Source of the DNA: an uncultured Alphaproteobacteria bacterium | Lineage (GTDB): Bacteria; Pseudomonadota; Alphaproteobacteria; HIMB59; GCA-002718135 | NCBI GenBank assembly: GCA_902522865.1 | Contig: CABYXC010000006.1 | Location: forward strand, 1-64,000 | DNA length: 64,000 nucleotides | Reading direction: 5' to 3' | Part shown: positions 63,398 through 64,000 of the stretch, in pieces | Layout: each line of letters begins with the position of its first letter | How positions within the stretch are numbered: the first letter of the stretch is position 1 | The notes under the pieces: model-generated | Database searches by the model: none | Seen by the model: the letters and a program-made list of their open reading frames with translations, nothing else | What the model was told of the DNA's origin: nothing | Translations under genes and position numbers: made by a program

Positions 63398-64000
63398 ATG
63401 TTCAAACATTTAGCTTCCAATCCAGATAATTCAAATGGAAGATTATATAATGAGCTAGACGAGGATTTGAGAAATCCATTTGAAAGAGATAGAGCTAGAG
63501 TAATTCACTCTAATTCTTTTAGAAAATTAAAACACAAAACCCAAGTTTTTATTGAAAGTGAAAGTGATTATTTTAGGACTAGACTAACTCATTCTTTGGA
63601 AGTTGCCCAAATATCAAGATCAATTTGCAGATTACTTGAATTAGATGAAGATCTAGGTGAAACAGTTGCTCTAGCACATGATTTAGGTCATCCTCCTTTT
63701 GGTCATATTGGAGAAGATGCACTGGATAATTCAATGAAAAAGTTTGGAGGTTTTAATCATAATGATCAAACCCTGAGAGTTTTAACATTTATAGAAAAAA
63801 GACACCCTGATTTTGATGGATTAAATCTAACATGGGAGAGCTTAGAGGGGATAATAAAACATAATGGAATTTTGAGTGATCATTTACCTTATCACTTAGA
63901 TAATTATTCAAAATTACATAATCTAAATCTAACTGATCAACCTTATTTAGAATCACAGATAGCAAGTATATCTGATGATATTGCTTATAATAATCACGAT
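63398..64000 (+). CDS. dgt: Deoxyguanosinetriphosphate triphosphohydrolase-like, 5' part
   Basis: 201 codons from ATG 63398 that run off the window. HD-domain residues are in [13 protein letters not shown] (His), [19 protein letters not shown] (His-Asp), GIIKHNGI and the late [11 protein letters not shown] (Asp). The opening [37 protein letters not shown] is typical of the family. These enzymes release triphosphate from dGTP and other dNTPs. Only the C-terminus is missing. Confidence 0.93.
   Translation, partial: MFKHLASNPDNSNGRLYNELDEDLRNPFERDRARVIHSNSFRKLKHKTQVFIESESDYFRTRLTHSLEVAQISRSICRLLELDEDLGETVALAHDLGHPPFGHIGEDALDNSMKKFGGFNHNDQTLRVLTFIEKRHPDFDGLNLTWESLEGIIKHNGILSDHLPYHLDNYSKLHNLNLTDQPYLESQIASISDDIAYNNHD

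Overview
The window is about 30% G+C or lower, almost wall-to-wall coding, and rich in overlapping start/stop codons. It carries a proteorhodopsin, a K+-independent H+-pyrophosphatase, an Irr-type Fur protein, an Aap amino-acid transporter, an NDUFS4-type complex I subunit and a CBP3-type cytochrome bc1 chaperone. Together these point to a streamlined, AT-rich planktonic marine alphaproteobacterium of the SAR11/HIMB59-like type. That placement is inferred from gene content and order; no rRNA is present to confirm it.

Layout. 1-5.2 kb: tail of a probable thiL, hppA, bamE (minus), then a lipid/ribosome block (bc1 chaperone, rpmF, plsX, ihfA, MerR) that lacks the fabH and DUF177 genes often found in this order. 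5.3-11.4 kb: a stand-alone blue-tuned proteorhodopsin with its own terminator, then rplM-rpsI, argC, a small lipoprotein, hom and recJ, closed by tRNA-Glu. 11.5-19.6 kb: quinone oxidoreductase, acetoacetyl-CoA synthetase and irr on the minus strand, an alpha/beta hydrolase and NhaD on the plus strand, then thiBP on the minus strand behind a TPP riboswitch. 19.7-33.7 kb: tRNA-Pro, Fe-alcohol dehydrogenase, SulP, YtoQ, a methyltransferase, a GATase and MOSC pair, a sugar-type ABC importer without its ATPase, phosphatase-apt-thiolase-acyl-CoA dehydrogenase-NDUFS4, and tRNA-Arg. 34.7-43.6 kb: a tightly overlapping cluster joining the lower inositol route (iolC, iolB, iolJ-like aldolase) to methylthioadenosine disposal (mtnP, mtnA) and a fused aldolase/short-chain dehydrogenase, next to a TauE-type permease and a cystathionine beta-lyase family enzyme. 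43.8-47.9 kb: aapJQMP with an attenuator after aapJ. 47.9-50.5 kb: an AlaX-type editing protein and umuDC, the latter behind an alphaproteobacterial LexA box. 55.3-64 kb: tRNA-Asn and tRNA-Cys, then an ordinary core block (Pcm-like, tolC, PopZ-like, valS, ilvD, xthA, erpA, dgt).

The most unusual part is 50.47-55.27 kb. Four overlapping genes encode a 75-residue protein, a winged-helix protein, a GHKL/Hsp90-type ATPase and a 750-residue protein with a winged helix, two alpha-CTD-like helix-hairpin-helix repeats and a sigma region 4-like HTH. They lie exactly between umuC and the 3' end of tRNA-Asn. The last stop codon is one base from the tRNA CCA end. A degenerate copy of the tRNA 3' end lies at the opposite border, and the promoter region holds four TTGTAAT-type repeats, three of them phased at 22 bp. 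I read this as a mobile, possibly defensive or transcription-linked cassette that I do not recognise as a named system.
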